Assembly: GCF_041381155.1 (NCBI RefSeq)
Contig: NC_091137.1
Location: 17,603,765-17,667,764, forward strand
Direction of reading: 5' to 3'
DNA from: Argopecten irradians
Taxonomy: Eukaryota > Mollusca > Bivalvia > Pectinida > Pectinidae
DNA length: 64,000 bases
How positions within the stretch are numbered: the stretch's first letter is position 1; each line of letters starts with the position of its first letter. A program made the translations under genes and the position numbers. Positions 1-12,740 of this stretch are shown here, one piece after another. Under the pieces are notes generated by a model. It was not told where the DNA came from. It did not search any database and was given only the letters and a program-made list of their open reading frames with translations.

Positions 1-686
1 TCATCAAAAAGAACGCCATTTGAATGGTAGCTTTTCCATTCAATTGATTATGTAACATGTAGTTTACTCCATTTGAATATTTATGTCGATTTAAAAAGAA
101 GCTTACATGACTCCTTGAAATTAAATTTTCTTAGTTTTTTGTAATACCGTATGTCAAAATATTTTCATAAAATATTAAAACATTTGCTGATCCCATGGAT
201 GTCGATTAAAATAAATTTAAATTATGTTCGAGAGACAAAATACATTCCATTAATGCAAATTCGACAAAGTGTGCTTTATTGTTAGTAAAAATACTAAAGT
301 GACCAAATGTCTATTGTAATGAATCATCACAGATCAAAATACGATGTAAGTTGTTTCTTAATTTTATAATAGATTGTCGTAATGTCAGTGGAATTAACGA
401 TAACCACATCAATAATTACAACGGTCATCATACCGCAGTCTTTTAAAATATTTACACTCAAATTTTATATGTTAGACTGTTGAAATAGTTTGCAAGACTC
501 TTTAACAACAGAGAAAATGTTCATAGGTTCGCCACTAGGCCAATGCCACGTTGTGGACGTTTTATGTGGTATCTATGGTCTATATATAGATGCCAGACTT
601 CATATTGCTGCCGTAAATATCAATCTAGTTGTAAAGCGTTGATCATTTTATCCCAAATGAGAAATGATACACATGCATTTTGACCG
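1..686. other. AT-rich flank, probably 3' UTR of the TRIM gene
   Basis: I see no coding potential here. The stretch lies downstream of the minus-strand TRIM gene, so its right part is probably 3' UTR. A TTTATT at 275-280 reads AATAAA on the minus strand, about 410 bases after the stop codon, and is a plausible poly(A) signal. No repeat was recognised. Confidence 0.4.
275..280 (-). promoter_or_regulatory. Candidate poly(A) signal of the TRIM gene
   Basis: AATAAA on the minus strand, about 410 bases downstream of the TRIM stop codon. Such hexamers are common in AT-rich DNA, so this is only a candidate. Confidence 0.3.
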
Positions 687-2672
687 TCAGACAAGTTGAA
701 ATAGGTGAATATAATTCCTTTTCTCAACGGATACATTCGACACAACAACCTTATCCCCACACACAGAAATCCCTCTCGGTCTCACGGTACCGTCCGCTTC
801 TGTCAACAGTTCCCGGATGTTAGACCCGTCCCAGGACATCTGCATCACGTTGTTGGACGTATGACCACAAACATATACGTTACGTTCCACGTCCATGTCG
901 ACTCCAAAGGCTTTCTGAACGACCCCTACTTTCAGTAAGTCGGTGCATACGTTATCTGCAGTCAATCTGCTGACGGCAGTACTGTCCTTACAATCGGTCC
1001 AATGTGTCAGGAGGAGCTGCTTACCTATAGGATCTTCACACATTCCGTATATGTATCCGGTGTGTCCAAGTAACTTGTGTATTGTACCGTCATTGGTCAC
1101 ACTGACTACATCAGACCCCGTCCCCACGACGAATCCTTCATCCCTGTACACTATACCGTAACAATTAACTTTTGTATTTATTTCAGATGACAGAATAAGT
1201 TTAGTGGATGTAACTTTTACTACACGTATACCCCCGGGTCTACTTATACCGACAGCCACAGTAGTGTTATCTACCATACACATGTCAAAGGGAGATCCAT
1301 TTAATTTTAGATCGTCGACAACATCTCCTTCAATGTTGATCAGCTTTATCTTCTTGTTTGCGTAATCACTGATAACAATTCGGCCATCAGGAAGGTAAAC
1401 AAGTCCATTAATAATGCAAGCAGACGAATCTGACGTACATTGAATGTTCACTTGTCTAATTTGTTTCAACTCTCGTTTAGAGAAGGGTCGATGTAACGCT
1501 TTTAAACCAACTGGGCTAACTCTAGTTTGTTTCCGGACAGATACTTCACCGAGACTCAATGATGCGACTTGTCCAGACACATCGAAGTGGAATACGTGCT
1601 CAAGTGTTGTGATAGAGAATTTGTTGCTTATCTCTTCTAACAAATATTTACAGGACTCGATCTCCGCTTGTGCTCTCTTGTACAAAAGGACAGCACTCAC
1701 GTGGTCTTTGTTCTGCTGAGCCGTGGCCGACAACACGAGGGTATTCTCCATGGCCGCCTTAAGACGTTCGCACTTATGACTGGAAACCCTCAGCTTCTCG
1801 TGTTCTTCTTTGAACTTAATAATTAACTCATCAGTAACTTTGCTCTTCATTTTCGTCACCCACTTGATTATCCGTTCCTGCAAGTCGTCTAGACTTTTCA
1901 GTACTGCATCCTTGCTGTCTGTGGTATTTTGAATCTGCAGAGAAATTTCCTTCATCAGAGAATCCATAGTACCAACCAATTCCTTCAATGATTTCCGCTT
2001 TTCTTCAAGGTGAGATGACTTGTCTAATGTGTTGAAGTATTCTTCTGTCGTTGATACGTCTTCACACTTCCTGTGATCTATGCGTATACACTTACTGCAT
2101 CCAATGAACTTGTGGTCCTGACAGTAGCAATCCACCCTCTCTTTGTGTTTGTCACATTTTCTGATCGATACTTCTGGACTGAGTCGGAATTTATCAGATC
2201 CTGTGATATTGACGATATCACAATCACTATGGATCATGTCATGGAACGTCTCCTTACATGATGTACAGAGAGACGTCTTGTTATGCTCACACCAGAATTG
2301 TGCCGTTGTCGTGATCCCTTTCTTCTGGCAGGGTTTGCAGTAGAACGGCTCTGTAGAATTGTTCGCGATTCTGATCCTCTCTACGGCGTGACTATCGGTC
2401 GGGAACTGTTGGGCCCAGTTCTTCTTGTCCTCTGATGTGTCGACTGGGTGAGTCAACTTCCTACAGACCGGACAGGTAAAGGATGTCCCATTGTCGCTTT
2501 TCCCTGAAATCGTAACGATGTACAGACTCAAACATTCCTCACAGAAGGTATGGAGGCACGGAAGACATTTCGGCTGACGTAGTTGCTCCAGGCAGATAGG
2601 ACAGTCCAGGAGGTGGCTAGATCGTGTACCGTCCACCGAAAGAGGATCTGGATCGTGTCCAACTTCAGCCAT
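687..2672 (-). CDS. TRIM-type RING/B-box/coiled-coil E3 ligase-like protein, NHL-like C-terminus
   Basis: A complete 661-residue protein in one exon. The RING finger uses C24, C27, C39, H41, C44, C47, C67 and C70 (C3HC4), the signature of an E3 ubiquitin ligase. Two B-box-like Cys/His clusters follow (about 110-155 and 172-207; the second starts CDKH). Next is a Lys/Glu-rich probable coiled coil (about 220-350). Residues 400-661 resemble an NHL-type beta-propeller, with repeated LPDGRIVISDY-like strands, as in the TRIM2/3/71/56 group. The Met at 2672 is preceded on the minus strand by TGTAG, a possible 3' splice site, so an upstream non-coding exon is likely. Bivalves carry large expansions of such TRIM genes, many linked to innate immunity; that role is inferred for this one. 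RING and B-box calls are firm; the propeller subtype and substrates are not. Confidence 0.9.
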   Translation of the reverse strand: MAEVGHDPDPLSVDGTRSSHLLDCPICLEQLRQPKCLPCLHTFCEECLSLYIVTISGKSDNGTSFTCPVCRKLTHPVDTSEDKKNWAQQFPTDSHAVERIRIANNSTEPFYCKPCQKKGITTTAQFWCEHNKTSLCTSCKETFHDMIHSDCDIVNITGSDKFRLSPEVSIRKCDKHKERVDCYCQDHKFIGCSKCIRIDHRKCEDVSTTEEYFNTLDKSSHLEEKRKSLKELVGTMDSLMKEISLQIQNTTDSKDAVLKSLDDLQERIIKWVTKMKSKVTDELIIKFKEEHEKLRVSSHKCERLKAAMENTLVLSATAQQNKDHVSAVLLYKRAQAEIESCKYLLEEISNKFSITTLEHVFHFDVSGQVASLSLGEVSVRKQTRVSPVGLKALHRPFSKRELKQIRQVNIQCTSDSSACIINGLVYLPDGRIVISDYANKKIKLINIEGDVVDDLKLNGSPFDMCMVDNTTVAVGISRPGGIRVVKVTSTKLILSSEINTKVNCYGIVYRDEGFVVGTGSDVVSVTNDGTIHKLLGHTGYIYGMCEDPIGKQLLLTHWTDCKDSTAVSRLTADNVCTDLLKVGVVQKAFGVDMDVERNVYVCGHTSNNVMQMSWDGSNIRELLTEADGTVRPRGISVCGDKVVVSNVSVEKRNYIHLFQLV

Positions 2673-3137
2673 GATTTTCCGTTCGTGGAACGCCTTGCTT
2701 ATCTACAAGAACAATAGTAACCAATTACTTTTGCTTGGTGTATTGATGTGACCATCGTACAAATCATTCCAAGACATTAATGTATAACTTAAATAGCTGA
2801 ACACCATTATAATAATACAGAGAATATTTTGATATGCATTGTTTAACTTTCTTACAATTTCTTGTTATATAAAGTGTTCAATTTACAAATCTAAATGTTA
2901 TTCTTGTCCAAGACCAAATACTATATTGCTAATATAGAATCAAACAGGACTTCAGTAGACACGCGAAATTGTACCAATAACTACTGTGTATGTCTATTAT
3001 CTGATGTGTTTATCTGATGTATTCTTTGTAAGACCTTATTTATCCATGTATTACGTGTAACTCATGTGGGACGAGGGCAGATTGAAAATAAATAGGTATC
3101 ATAGCATTTATAACAATATACACAAAATGTTAAAAAC
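2673..3137. other. Intergenic AT-rich DNA upstream of the TRIM gene
   Basis: It probably holds the promoter or first intron of the TRIM gene. No coding sequence, RNA gene or recognisable repeat is visible before the satellite starts. Confidence 0.4.
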
Positions 3138-6100
3138 CCTCGAGACATCAGTCAAGACCCCTTTGGTATTATGGTCCTCTCGAGACATCAGTCATGACCC
3201 CTTTGGTATTATGGTCCTCTCGAGACATCAGTCATGACCCCTTTAGTATTAAGGTCCTCTCGAGACATCAGTCATGACCCCTTTGGTATTATGGTCCTCT
3301 CGAGACATCAGTCATGACCCCTTTGGTATTATGGTCCTCTCGAGACATCAGTCATGACCCCTTTGGTATTATGGTCCTCTCGAGACATCAGTCATGACCC
3401 CTTTAGTATTATGGTCCTCTCGAGACATCAGTCATGACCCCTTTGGTATTATGGTCCTCTCGAGACATCAGTCATGACCCCTTTAGTATTAAGGTCCTCT
3501 CGAGACATCAGTCATGACCCCTTTGGTATTATGGTCCTCTCGAGACATCAGTCATGACCCCTTTAGTATTAAGGTCCTCTCGAGACATCAGTCATGACCC
3601 CTTTGGTATTATGGTCCTCTCGAGACATCAGTCATGACCCCTTTGGTATTATGGTCCTCTCGAGACATCAGTCATGACCCCTTTGGTATTATGGTCCTCT
3701 CGAGACATCAGTCATGACCCCTTTAGTATTATGGTCCTCTCGAGACATCAGTCATGACCCCTTTGGTATTATGGTCCTCTCGAGACATCAGTAATGACCC
3801 CTTTGGTATTAAGGTCCTCTCGAGACATCAGTCATGACCCCTTTGGTATTAAGGTCCTCTCGAGACATCAGTCATGACCCCTTTGGTATTATGGTCCTCT
3901 CGAGACATCAGTCATGACCCCTTTGGTATTAAGGTCCTCTCGAGACATCAGTCATGACCCCTTTGGTATTAAGGTCCTCTCGAGACATCAGTCATGACCC
4001 CTTTGGTATTAAGGTCCTCTCGAGACATCAGTCATGACCCCTTTGGTATTAAGGTCCTCTCGAGACATCAGTCATGACCCCTTTGGTATTAAGGTCCTCT
4101 CGAGACATCAGTCATGACCCCTTTGGTATTAAGGTCCTCTCGAGACATCAGTCATGACCCCTTTGGTATTATGGTCCTCTCGAGACATCAGTCATGACCC
4201 CTTTATTATTAAGGTCCTCTCGAGACGTCTGTCATGACCCCTTTGGTATTAAGTCCCCTCGAGACATCAGTCATGACCCCTTTGGTATTAAGGTCCTCTC
4301 GAGACATCAGTCATGACCCCTTTGGTATTAAGGTCCTCTCGAGACATCAGTCATGACCCCTTTGGTATTAAGGTCCTCTCGAGACATCAGTCATGACCCC
4401 TTTGGTATTAAGGTCCTCTCGAGACATCAGTCATGACCCCTTTGGTATTAAGGTCCTCTCGAGACGTCAGTCATGACCCCTTTGGTATTAAGTCCCCTCG
4501 AGACATCAGTCATGACCCCTTTAGTATTAAGGTCCTCTCGAGACATCAGTCATGACCCCTTTGGTATTAAGGTCCTCTCGAGACATCAGTCATGACCCCT
4601 TTGGTATTAAGGTCCTCTCGAGACATCAGTCATGACCCCTTTGGTATTTAGTCCCCTCGAGACATCAGTCATGACCCCTTTGGTATTAAGGTCCTCTCGA
4701 GACATCAGTCATGACCCCTTTGGTATTATGGTCCTCTCGAGACATCAGTCATGACCCCTTTGGTATTATGGTCCTCTCGAGACATCAGTCATGACCCCTT
4801 TGGTATTATGGTCCTCTCGAGACATCAGTCATGACCCCTTTAGTATTACCCTTGGTCCTCTCGAGACATCAGTCATGACCCCTTTGGTATTATGGTCCTC
4901 TCGAGACATCAGTCATGACCCCTTTGGTATTAAGGTCCTCTCGAGACATCAGTCATGACCCCTTTGGTATTATGGTCCTCTCGAGACATCAGTCATGACC
5001 CCTTTGGTATTAAGGTCCTCTCGAGACATCAGTCATGACCCCTTTGGTATTAAGGTCCTCTCGAGACATCAGTCATGACCCCTTTGGTATTAAGGTCCTC
5101 TCGAGACATCAGTCATGACCCCTTTGGTATTAAGGTCCTCTCGAGACATCAGTCATGACCCCTTTGGTATTAATGGTCCTCTCGAGACATCAGTCATGAC
5201 CCCTTTGGTATTAAGGTCCTCTCGAGACATCAGTCATGACCCCTTTGGTATTAAGGTCCTCTCGAGACATCAGTCATGACCCCTTTGGTATTAAGGTCCT
5301 CTCGAGACATCAGTCATGACCCCTTTGGTATTAAGGTCCTCTCGAGACATCAGTCATGACCCCTTTTGGTATTAAGGTCCTCTCGAGACATCAGTCATGA
5401 CCCCTTTGGTATTAAGGTCCTCTCGAGACATCAGTCATGACCCCTTTGTATTAGTCCTCTCGAGACATCAGTCATGACCCCTTTGGTATTAAGGTCCTCT
5501 CGAGACATCAGTCATGACCCCTTTGGTATTAAGGTCCTCTCGAGACATCAGTCATGACCCCTTTGGTATTAAGGTCCTCTCGAGACATCAGTCATGACCC
5601 CTTTGGTATTAAGGTCCTCTCGAGACATCAGTCATGACCCCTTTGGTATTAAGGTCCTCTCGAGACATCAGTCATGACCCCTTTGGTATTAAGGTCCTCT
5701 CGAGACATCAGTCATGACCCCTTTGGTATTAAGGTCCTCTCGAGACATCAGTCATGACCCCTTTGGTATTATGGTCCTCTCGAGACATCAGTCATGACCC
5801 CTTTGGTATTATGGTCCTCTCGAGACATCAGTCATGACCCCTTTGGTATTATGGTCCTCTCGAGACATCAGTCATGACCCCTTTGGTATTATGGTCCTCT
5901 CGAGACATCAGTCATGACCCCTTTGGTATTAAGGTCCTCTCGAGACATCAGTCATGACCCCTTTGGTATTAAGGTCCTCTCTCGAGACATCAGTCATGAC
6001 CCCTTTGGTATTAAGGTCCTCTCGAGACATCAGTCATGACCCCTTTGGTATTAAGGTCCTCTCGAGACATCAGTCATGACCCCTTTGGTATTAAGGTCTC

Positions 6101-9100
6101 TCGAGACATCGTCAGACCCATCAGTCATGACCCCTTTGGTATTAAGGTCCTCTCGAGACATCAGTCATGACCCCTTTGGTATTAAGGTCCTCTCGAGACA
6201 TCAGTCATGACCCCTTTGGTATTAGTCCTCTCGAGACATCAGTCATGACCTTTGGTATTAGGTCCTCTCGAGACATCAGTCATGACCCCTTTGGTATTAT
6301 GGTCCTCTCGAGACATCAGTCATGACCCCTTTGGTATTATGGTCCTCTCGAGACATCAGTCATGACCCCTTTGGTATTAATGGTCCTCTCGAGACATCAG
6401 TCATGACCCCTTTGGTATTAAGGTCCTCTCGAGACATCAGTCATGACCCCTTTGGTATTAAGGTCCTCTCGAGACATCAGTCATGACCCCTTTGGTATTA
6501 AGGTCCTCTCGAGACATCAGTCATGACCCCTTTGGTATTAAGGTCCTCTCGAGACATCAGTCATGACCCCTTTGGTATTAAGGTCCTCTCGAGACATCAG
6601 TCATGACCCCTTTGGTATTAAGGTCCTCTCGAGACATCAGTCATGACCCCTTTGGTATTAGGTCCTCTCGAGACATCAGTCATGACCCCTTTGGTATTAA
6701 GGTCCTCTCGAGACATCAGTCATGACCCCTTTGGTATTATGGTCCTCTCGAGACATCAGTCATGACCCCTTTGGTATTAAGGTCCTCTCGAGACATCAGT
6801 CATGACCCCTTTGGTATTAAGGTCCTCTCGAGACATCAGTCATGACCCCTTTGGTATTAAGGTCCTCTCGAGACATCAGTCATGACCCCTTTGGTATTAA
6901 GGTCCTCTCGAGACATCAGTCATGACCCCTTTGGTATTAAGTCCCCTCGAGACATCAGTCATGACCCCTTTGGTATTAAGGTCCTCTCGAGACATCAGTC
7001 ATGACCCCTTTGGTATTAAGGTCCTCTCGAGACATCAGTCATGACCCCTTTGGTATTAAGGTCCTCTCGAGACATCAGTCATGACCCCTTTGGTATTAGG
7101 TCCTCTCGAGACATCAGTCATGACCCCTTTGGTATTATGGTCCTCTCGAGACATCAGTCATGACCCCTTTGGTATTATGGTCCTCTCGAGACATCAGTCA
7201 TGACCCCTTTGGTATTAAGGTCCTCTCGAGACATCAGTCATGACCCCTTTGGTATTAAGGTCCTCTCGAGACATCAGTCATGACCCCTTTGGTATTAAGG
7301 TCCTCTCGAGACATCAGTCATGACCCCTTTGGTATTAAGGTCCTCTCGAGACATCAGTCATGACCCCTTTGGTATTAAGGTCCTCTCGAGACATCAGTCA
7401 TGACCCCTTTGGTATTAAGGTCCTCTCGAGACATCAGTCATGACCCCTTTGGTATTAAGGTCCTCTCGAGACATCAGTCATGACCCCTTTGGTATTAAGG
7501 TCCTCTCGAGACATCAGTCATGACCCCTTTGGTATTAAGGTCCTCTCGAGACATCAGTCATGACCCCTTTGGTATTAAGGTCCTCTCGAGACATCAGTCA
7601 TGACCCCTTTGGTATTAAGGTCCTCTCGAGACATCAGTCATGACCCCTTTGGTATTAAGGTCCTCTCGAGACATCAGTCATGACCCCTTTGGTATTAAGG
7701 TCCTCTCGAGACATCAGTCATGACCCCTTTGGTATTAAGGTCCTCTCGAGACATCAGTCATGACCCCTTTGGTATTAAGGTCCTCTCGAGACATCAGTCA
7801 TGACCCCTTTGGTATTAAGGTCCTCTCGAGACATCAGTCATGACCCCTTTGGTATTAAGGTCCTCTCGAGACATCAGTCATGACCCCTTTGGTATTATGG
7901 TCCTCTCGAGACATCAGTCATGACCCCTTTGGTATTAAGGTCCTCTCGAGACATCAGTCATGACCCCTTTGGTATTAAGGTCCTCTCGAGACATCAGTCA
8001 TGACCCCTTTGGTATTAAGGTCCTCTCGAGACATCAGTCATGACCCCTTTGGTATTAAGGTCCTCTCGAGACATCAGTCATGACCCCTTTGGTATTAAGG
8101 TCCTCTCGAGACATCCTCTCGAGACTTTGTATTAAGTCCTCTCGGACATCAGTCATGACCCCTTTGGTATTAAGGTCCTCTCGAGACATCAGTCATGACC
8201 CCTTTGGTATTAAGGTCCTCTCGAGACATCAGTCATGACCCCTTTGGTATTAAGGTCCTCTCGAGACATCAGTCATGACCCCTTTGGTATTAGGTCCTCT
8301 CGAGACATCAGTCATGACCCCTTTGGTATTAAGGTCCTCTCGAGACATCAGTCATGACCCCAGGTCCTCTCGAGACATCAGTCATGACCCCTTTGGTATT
8401 AAGGTCCTCTCGAGACATCAGTCATGACCCCTTTGGTATTAAGGTCCTCTCGAGACATCAGTCATGACCCCTTTGGTATTAAGGTCCTCTCGAGACATCA
8501 GTCATGACCCCTTTGGTATTAAGGTCCTCTCGAGACATCAGTCATGACCCCTTTGGTATTAAGGTCCTCTCGAGACATCAGTCATGACCCCTTTGGTATT
8601 AAGGTCCTCTCGAGACATCAGTCATGACCCCTTTGGTATTAAGGTCCTCTCGAGACATCAGTCATTATGACCCCTTTGGTATTAAGGTCCTCTCGAGACA
8701 TCAGTCATGACCCCTTTGGTATTAAGGTCCTCTCGAGACATCAGTCATGACCCCTTTGGTATTAAGGTCCTCTCGAGACATCAGTCATGACCCCTTTGGT
8801 ATTAAGGTCCTCTCGAGACATCAGTCATGACCCCTTTGGTATTATGGTCCTCTCGAGACATCAGTCATGACCCCTTTGGTATTATGGTCCTCTCGAGACA
8901 TCAGTCATGACCCCTTTGGTATTAAGGTCCTCTCGAGACATCAGTCATGACCCCTTTGGTATTATGGTCCTCTCGAGACATCAGTCATGACCCCTTTGGT
9001 ATTAGGTCCTCTCGAGACATCAGTCATGACCCCTTTGGTATTAAGGTCCTCTCGAGACATCAGTCATGACCCCTTTGGTATTATGGTCCTCTCGAGACAT

Positions 9101-12100
9101 CAGTCATGACCCCTTTGGTATTAAGGTCCTCTCGAGACATCAGTCATGACCCCTTTGGTATTATGGTCCTCTCGAGACATCAGTCATGACCCCTTTGGTA
9201 TTAAGGTCCTCTCGAGACATCAGTCATGACCCCTTTGGTATTAAGGTCCTCTCGAGACATCAGTCATGACCCCTTTGGTATTATGGTCCTCTCGAGACAT
9301 CAGTCATGACCCCTTTGGTATTAAGGTCCTCTCGAGACATCAGTCATGACCCCTTTGGTATTATGGTCCTCCTCGAGACATCAGTCATGACCCCTTTGGT
9401 ATTATGGTCCTCTCGAGACATCAGTCATGACCCCTTTGGTATTAAGGTCCTCTCGAGACATCAGTCATGACCCCTTTGGTATTAAGGTCCTCTCGAGACA
9501 TCAGTCATGACCCCTTTGGTATTAAGGTCCTCTCGAGACATCAGTCATGACCCCTTTGGTATTATGGTCCTCTCGAGACATCAGTCATGACCCCTTTGGT
9601 ATTAAGGTCCTCTCGAGACATCAGTCATGACCCCTTTGGTATTAAGGTCCTCTCGAGACATCAGTCATGACCCCTTTGGTATTAAGGTCCTCTCGAGACA
9701 TCAGTCATGACCCCTTTGGTATTAAGGTCCTCTCGAGACGTCAGTCATGACCCCTTTGGTATTATGGTCCTCTCGAGACATCAGTCATGACCCCTTTGGT
9801 ATTAAGGTCCTCTCGAGACTCTTGGAGGTCTCTCGAGACATCAGTCATGACCCCTTTGGTATTAAGGTCCTCTCGAGACATCAGTCATGACCCCTTGGTA
9901 TTAGTCCCTCGAGACATCAGTCATGACCCCTTTGGTATTAAGGTCCTCTCGAGACATCAGTCATGACCCCTTTGGTATTAAGGTCCTCTCGAGACATCAG
10001 TCATGACCCCTTTGGTATTTAAGGTCCTCTCGAGACATCAGTCATGACCCCTTTGGTATTAAGGTCCTCTCGAGACATCAGTCATGACCCCTTTGGTATT
10101 AAGGTCCTCTCGAGACATCAGTCATGACCCCTTTGGTATTAAGTCCTCTCGAGACATCAGTCATGACCCCTTTGGTATTAAGGTCCTCTCGAGACATCAG
10201 TCATGACCCCTTTGGTATTAGGTCCTCTCGAGACATCAGTCATGACCCCTTTAGTATTAAGGTCCTCTCGAGACATCAGTCATGACCCCTTTGGTATTAA
10301 GGTCCTCTCGAGACATCAGTCATGACCCCTTTGGTATTAAGGTCCTCTCGAGACATCAGTCATGACCCCTTTGGTATTAAGGTCCTCTCGAGACATCAGT
10401 CATGACCCCTTTGGTATTAAGGTCCTCTCGAGACATCAGTCATGACCCCTTTGGTATTATGGTCCTCTCGAGACATCAGTCATGACCCCTTTGGTATTAA
10501 GGTCCTCTCGAGACATCAGTCATGACCCCTTTGGTATTAAGGTCCTCTCGAGACATCAGTCATGACCCCTTTGGTATTAAGGTCCTCTCGAGACATCAGT
10601 CATGACCCCTTTGGTATTAAGGTCCTCTCGAGACATCAGTCATGACCCCTTTGGTATTGTCCCTCGAGACATCAGTCATGACCCCTTTGGTATTAAGGTC
10701 CTCTCGAGACATCAGTCATGACCCCTTTGGTATTAAGGTCCTCTCGAGACATCAGTCATGACCCCTTTGGTATTAAGGTCCTCTCGAGACATCAGTCATG
10801 ACCCCTTTGGTATTAAGGTCCTCTCGAGACATCAGTCATGACCCCTTTGGTATTAAGGTCCTCTCGAGACATCAGTCATGACCCCTTTGGTATTAAGGTC
10901 CTCTCGAGACATCAGTCATGACCCCTTTGGTATTAAGGTCCTCTCGAGACATCAGTCATGACCCCTTTGGTATTAAGGTCCTCTCGAGACATCAGTCATG
11001 ACCCCTTTGGTATTAAGGTCCTCTCGAGACATCAGTCATGACCCCTTTGGTATTAGGTCCTCTCGAGACATCAGTCATGACCCTTTGGTATTAGTCCTCT
11101 CGAGACATCAGTCATGACCCCTTTGGTATTAAGGTCCTCTCGAGACATCAGTCATGACCCCTTTGGTATTAAGGTCCTCTCGAGACATCAGTCATGACCC
11201 CTTTGGTATTAAGGTCCTCTCGAGACATCAGTCATGACCCCTTTGGTATTAAGTCCTCTCGAGACATCAGTCATGACCCCTTTGGTATTAAGTCCTCTCG
11301 AGACATCAGTCATGATCTCTTTAGTATTAACGTCCTCTCGAGACATCAGTCATGACCCCTTTGGTATTAACGTCCTCTCGAGACATCAGTCATGACCTCT
11401 TTGGTATTAACGTCCTCTCGAGACATCAGTCATGACCCCTTTGGTATTAACGTCCTCTCGAGACATCAGTCATGACCCCTTTGGTATTAAGGTCCTCTCG
11501 AGACATCAGTCATGACCCCTTTGGTATTAAGGTCCTCTCGAGACATCAGTCATACCCGGTCAGTCATGACCCCTTTGGTATTAAGGTCCTCTCGATACAT
11601 CAGTCATGACCCCTTTGGTATTAAGGTCCTCTCGATACATCAGTCATGACCCCTTTGGTATTAAGGTCCTCTCGATACATCAGTCATGACCCCTTTGGTA
11701 TTAAGGTCCTCTCGATACATCAGTCATGACCCCTTTGGTATTAAGGTCCTCTCGAGACATCAGTCATGACCCCTTTGGTATTAAGGTCCTCTCGAGACAT
11801 CAGTCATGACCCCTTTGGTATTATGGTCCTCTCGAGACATCAGTCATGACCCCTTTGGTATTATGGTCCTCTCGAGACATCAGTCATGACCCCTTTGGTA
11901 TTAAGGTCCTCTCGAGACATCAGTGATGACCCCTTTGGTATTAAGGTCCTCTCGAGACATCAGTCATGACCCCTTTGGTATTAAGGTCCTCTCGAGACAT
12001 CAGTCATGACCCCTTTGGTATTAAGGTCCTCTCGAGACATCAGTCATGGCCTCTTTAGTATTAAGGTCCTCTCGAGACATCAGTCATGACCCCTTTGGTA

Positions 12101-12740
12101 TTAAGGTCCTCTCGAGACATCAGTCATGACCCCTTTGGTATTAAGGTCCTCTCGAGACATCAGTCATGACCCCTTTGGTATTAAGTCCCCTCGAGACATC
12201 AGTCATGACCCCTTTGGTATTATGGTCCTCTCGAGACATCAGTCATGACCCCTTTGGTATTAAGGTCCTCTCGAGACATCAGTCATGACCCCTTTGGTAT
12301 TAAGTCCCCTCGAGACATCAGTCATGACCCCTTTGGTATTAAGTCCCCTCGAGACATCAGTCATGACCCCTTTGGTATTATGGTCCTCTCGAGACATCAG
12401 TCATGACCCCTTTGGTATTAAGGTCCTCTCGAGACATCAGTCATGACCCCTTTGGTATTATGGTCCCCTCGAGACATCAGTCATGACCCCTTTGGTATTA
12501 TGGTCCTCTCGTGACATCAGTCATGACCCCTTTGGTATTAAGGTCCTCTCGAGACATCAGTCATGACCCCTTTGGTATTAAGGTCCTCTCGAGACATCAG
12601 TCATGATCCCTTTGGTATTAAGTCCCCTCGAGACATCAGTCATGACCCCTTTGGTATTATCGTCCTCTCGAGACATCAGTCATGACCCCTTTGGTATTAA
12701 GGTCCTCTCGAGACATCAGTCATGACCCCTTTGGTATTAT
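3138..12740. repeat. 40-bp satellite array, about 240 units
   Basis: A head-to-tail array with a 40-bp period: three units fill exactly 120 bases over long stretches. Each unit contains the perfect palindromes TCTCGAGA and GTCATGAC, centres 13 bases apart, followed by a 17-base spacer ending ...GGTATTAWGGT, where W varies. Units are nearly identical. Variation is mostly A/T at one position, GGT/AGT at another, and occasional partial or fused units near 6.1, 8.1, 8.36, 9.82 and 11.55 kb. The period is not a multiple of three and the unit carries TGA on both strands, so all frames are closed and it is not coding. Boundaries are sharp against unique DNA on both sides. No transposon ends were seen around it. 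Length in the real genome may differ, because such arrays assemble poorly. Confidence 0.97.

Noticed and set aside
3138-12740. CRISPR-like array
   Set aside because: The 40-bp units are contiguous with no unique spacers, and the window is clearly eukaryotic.
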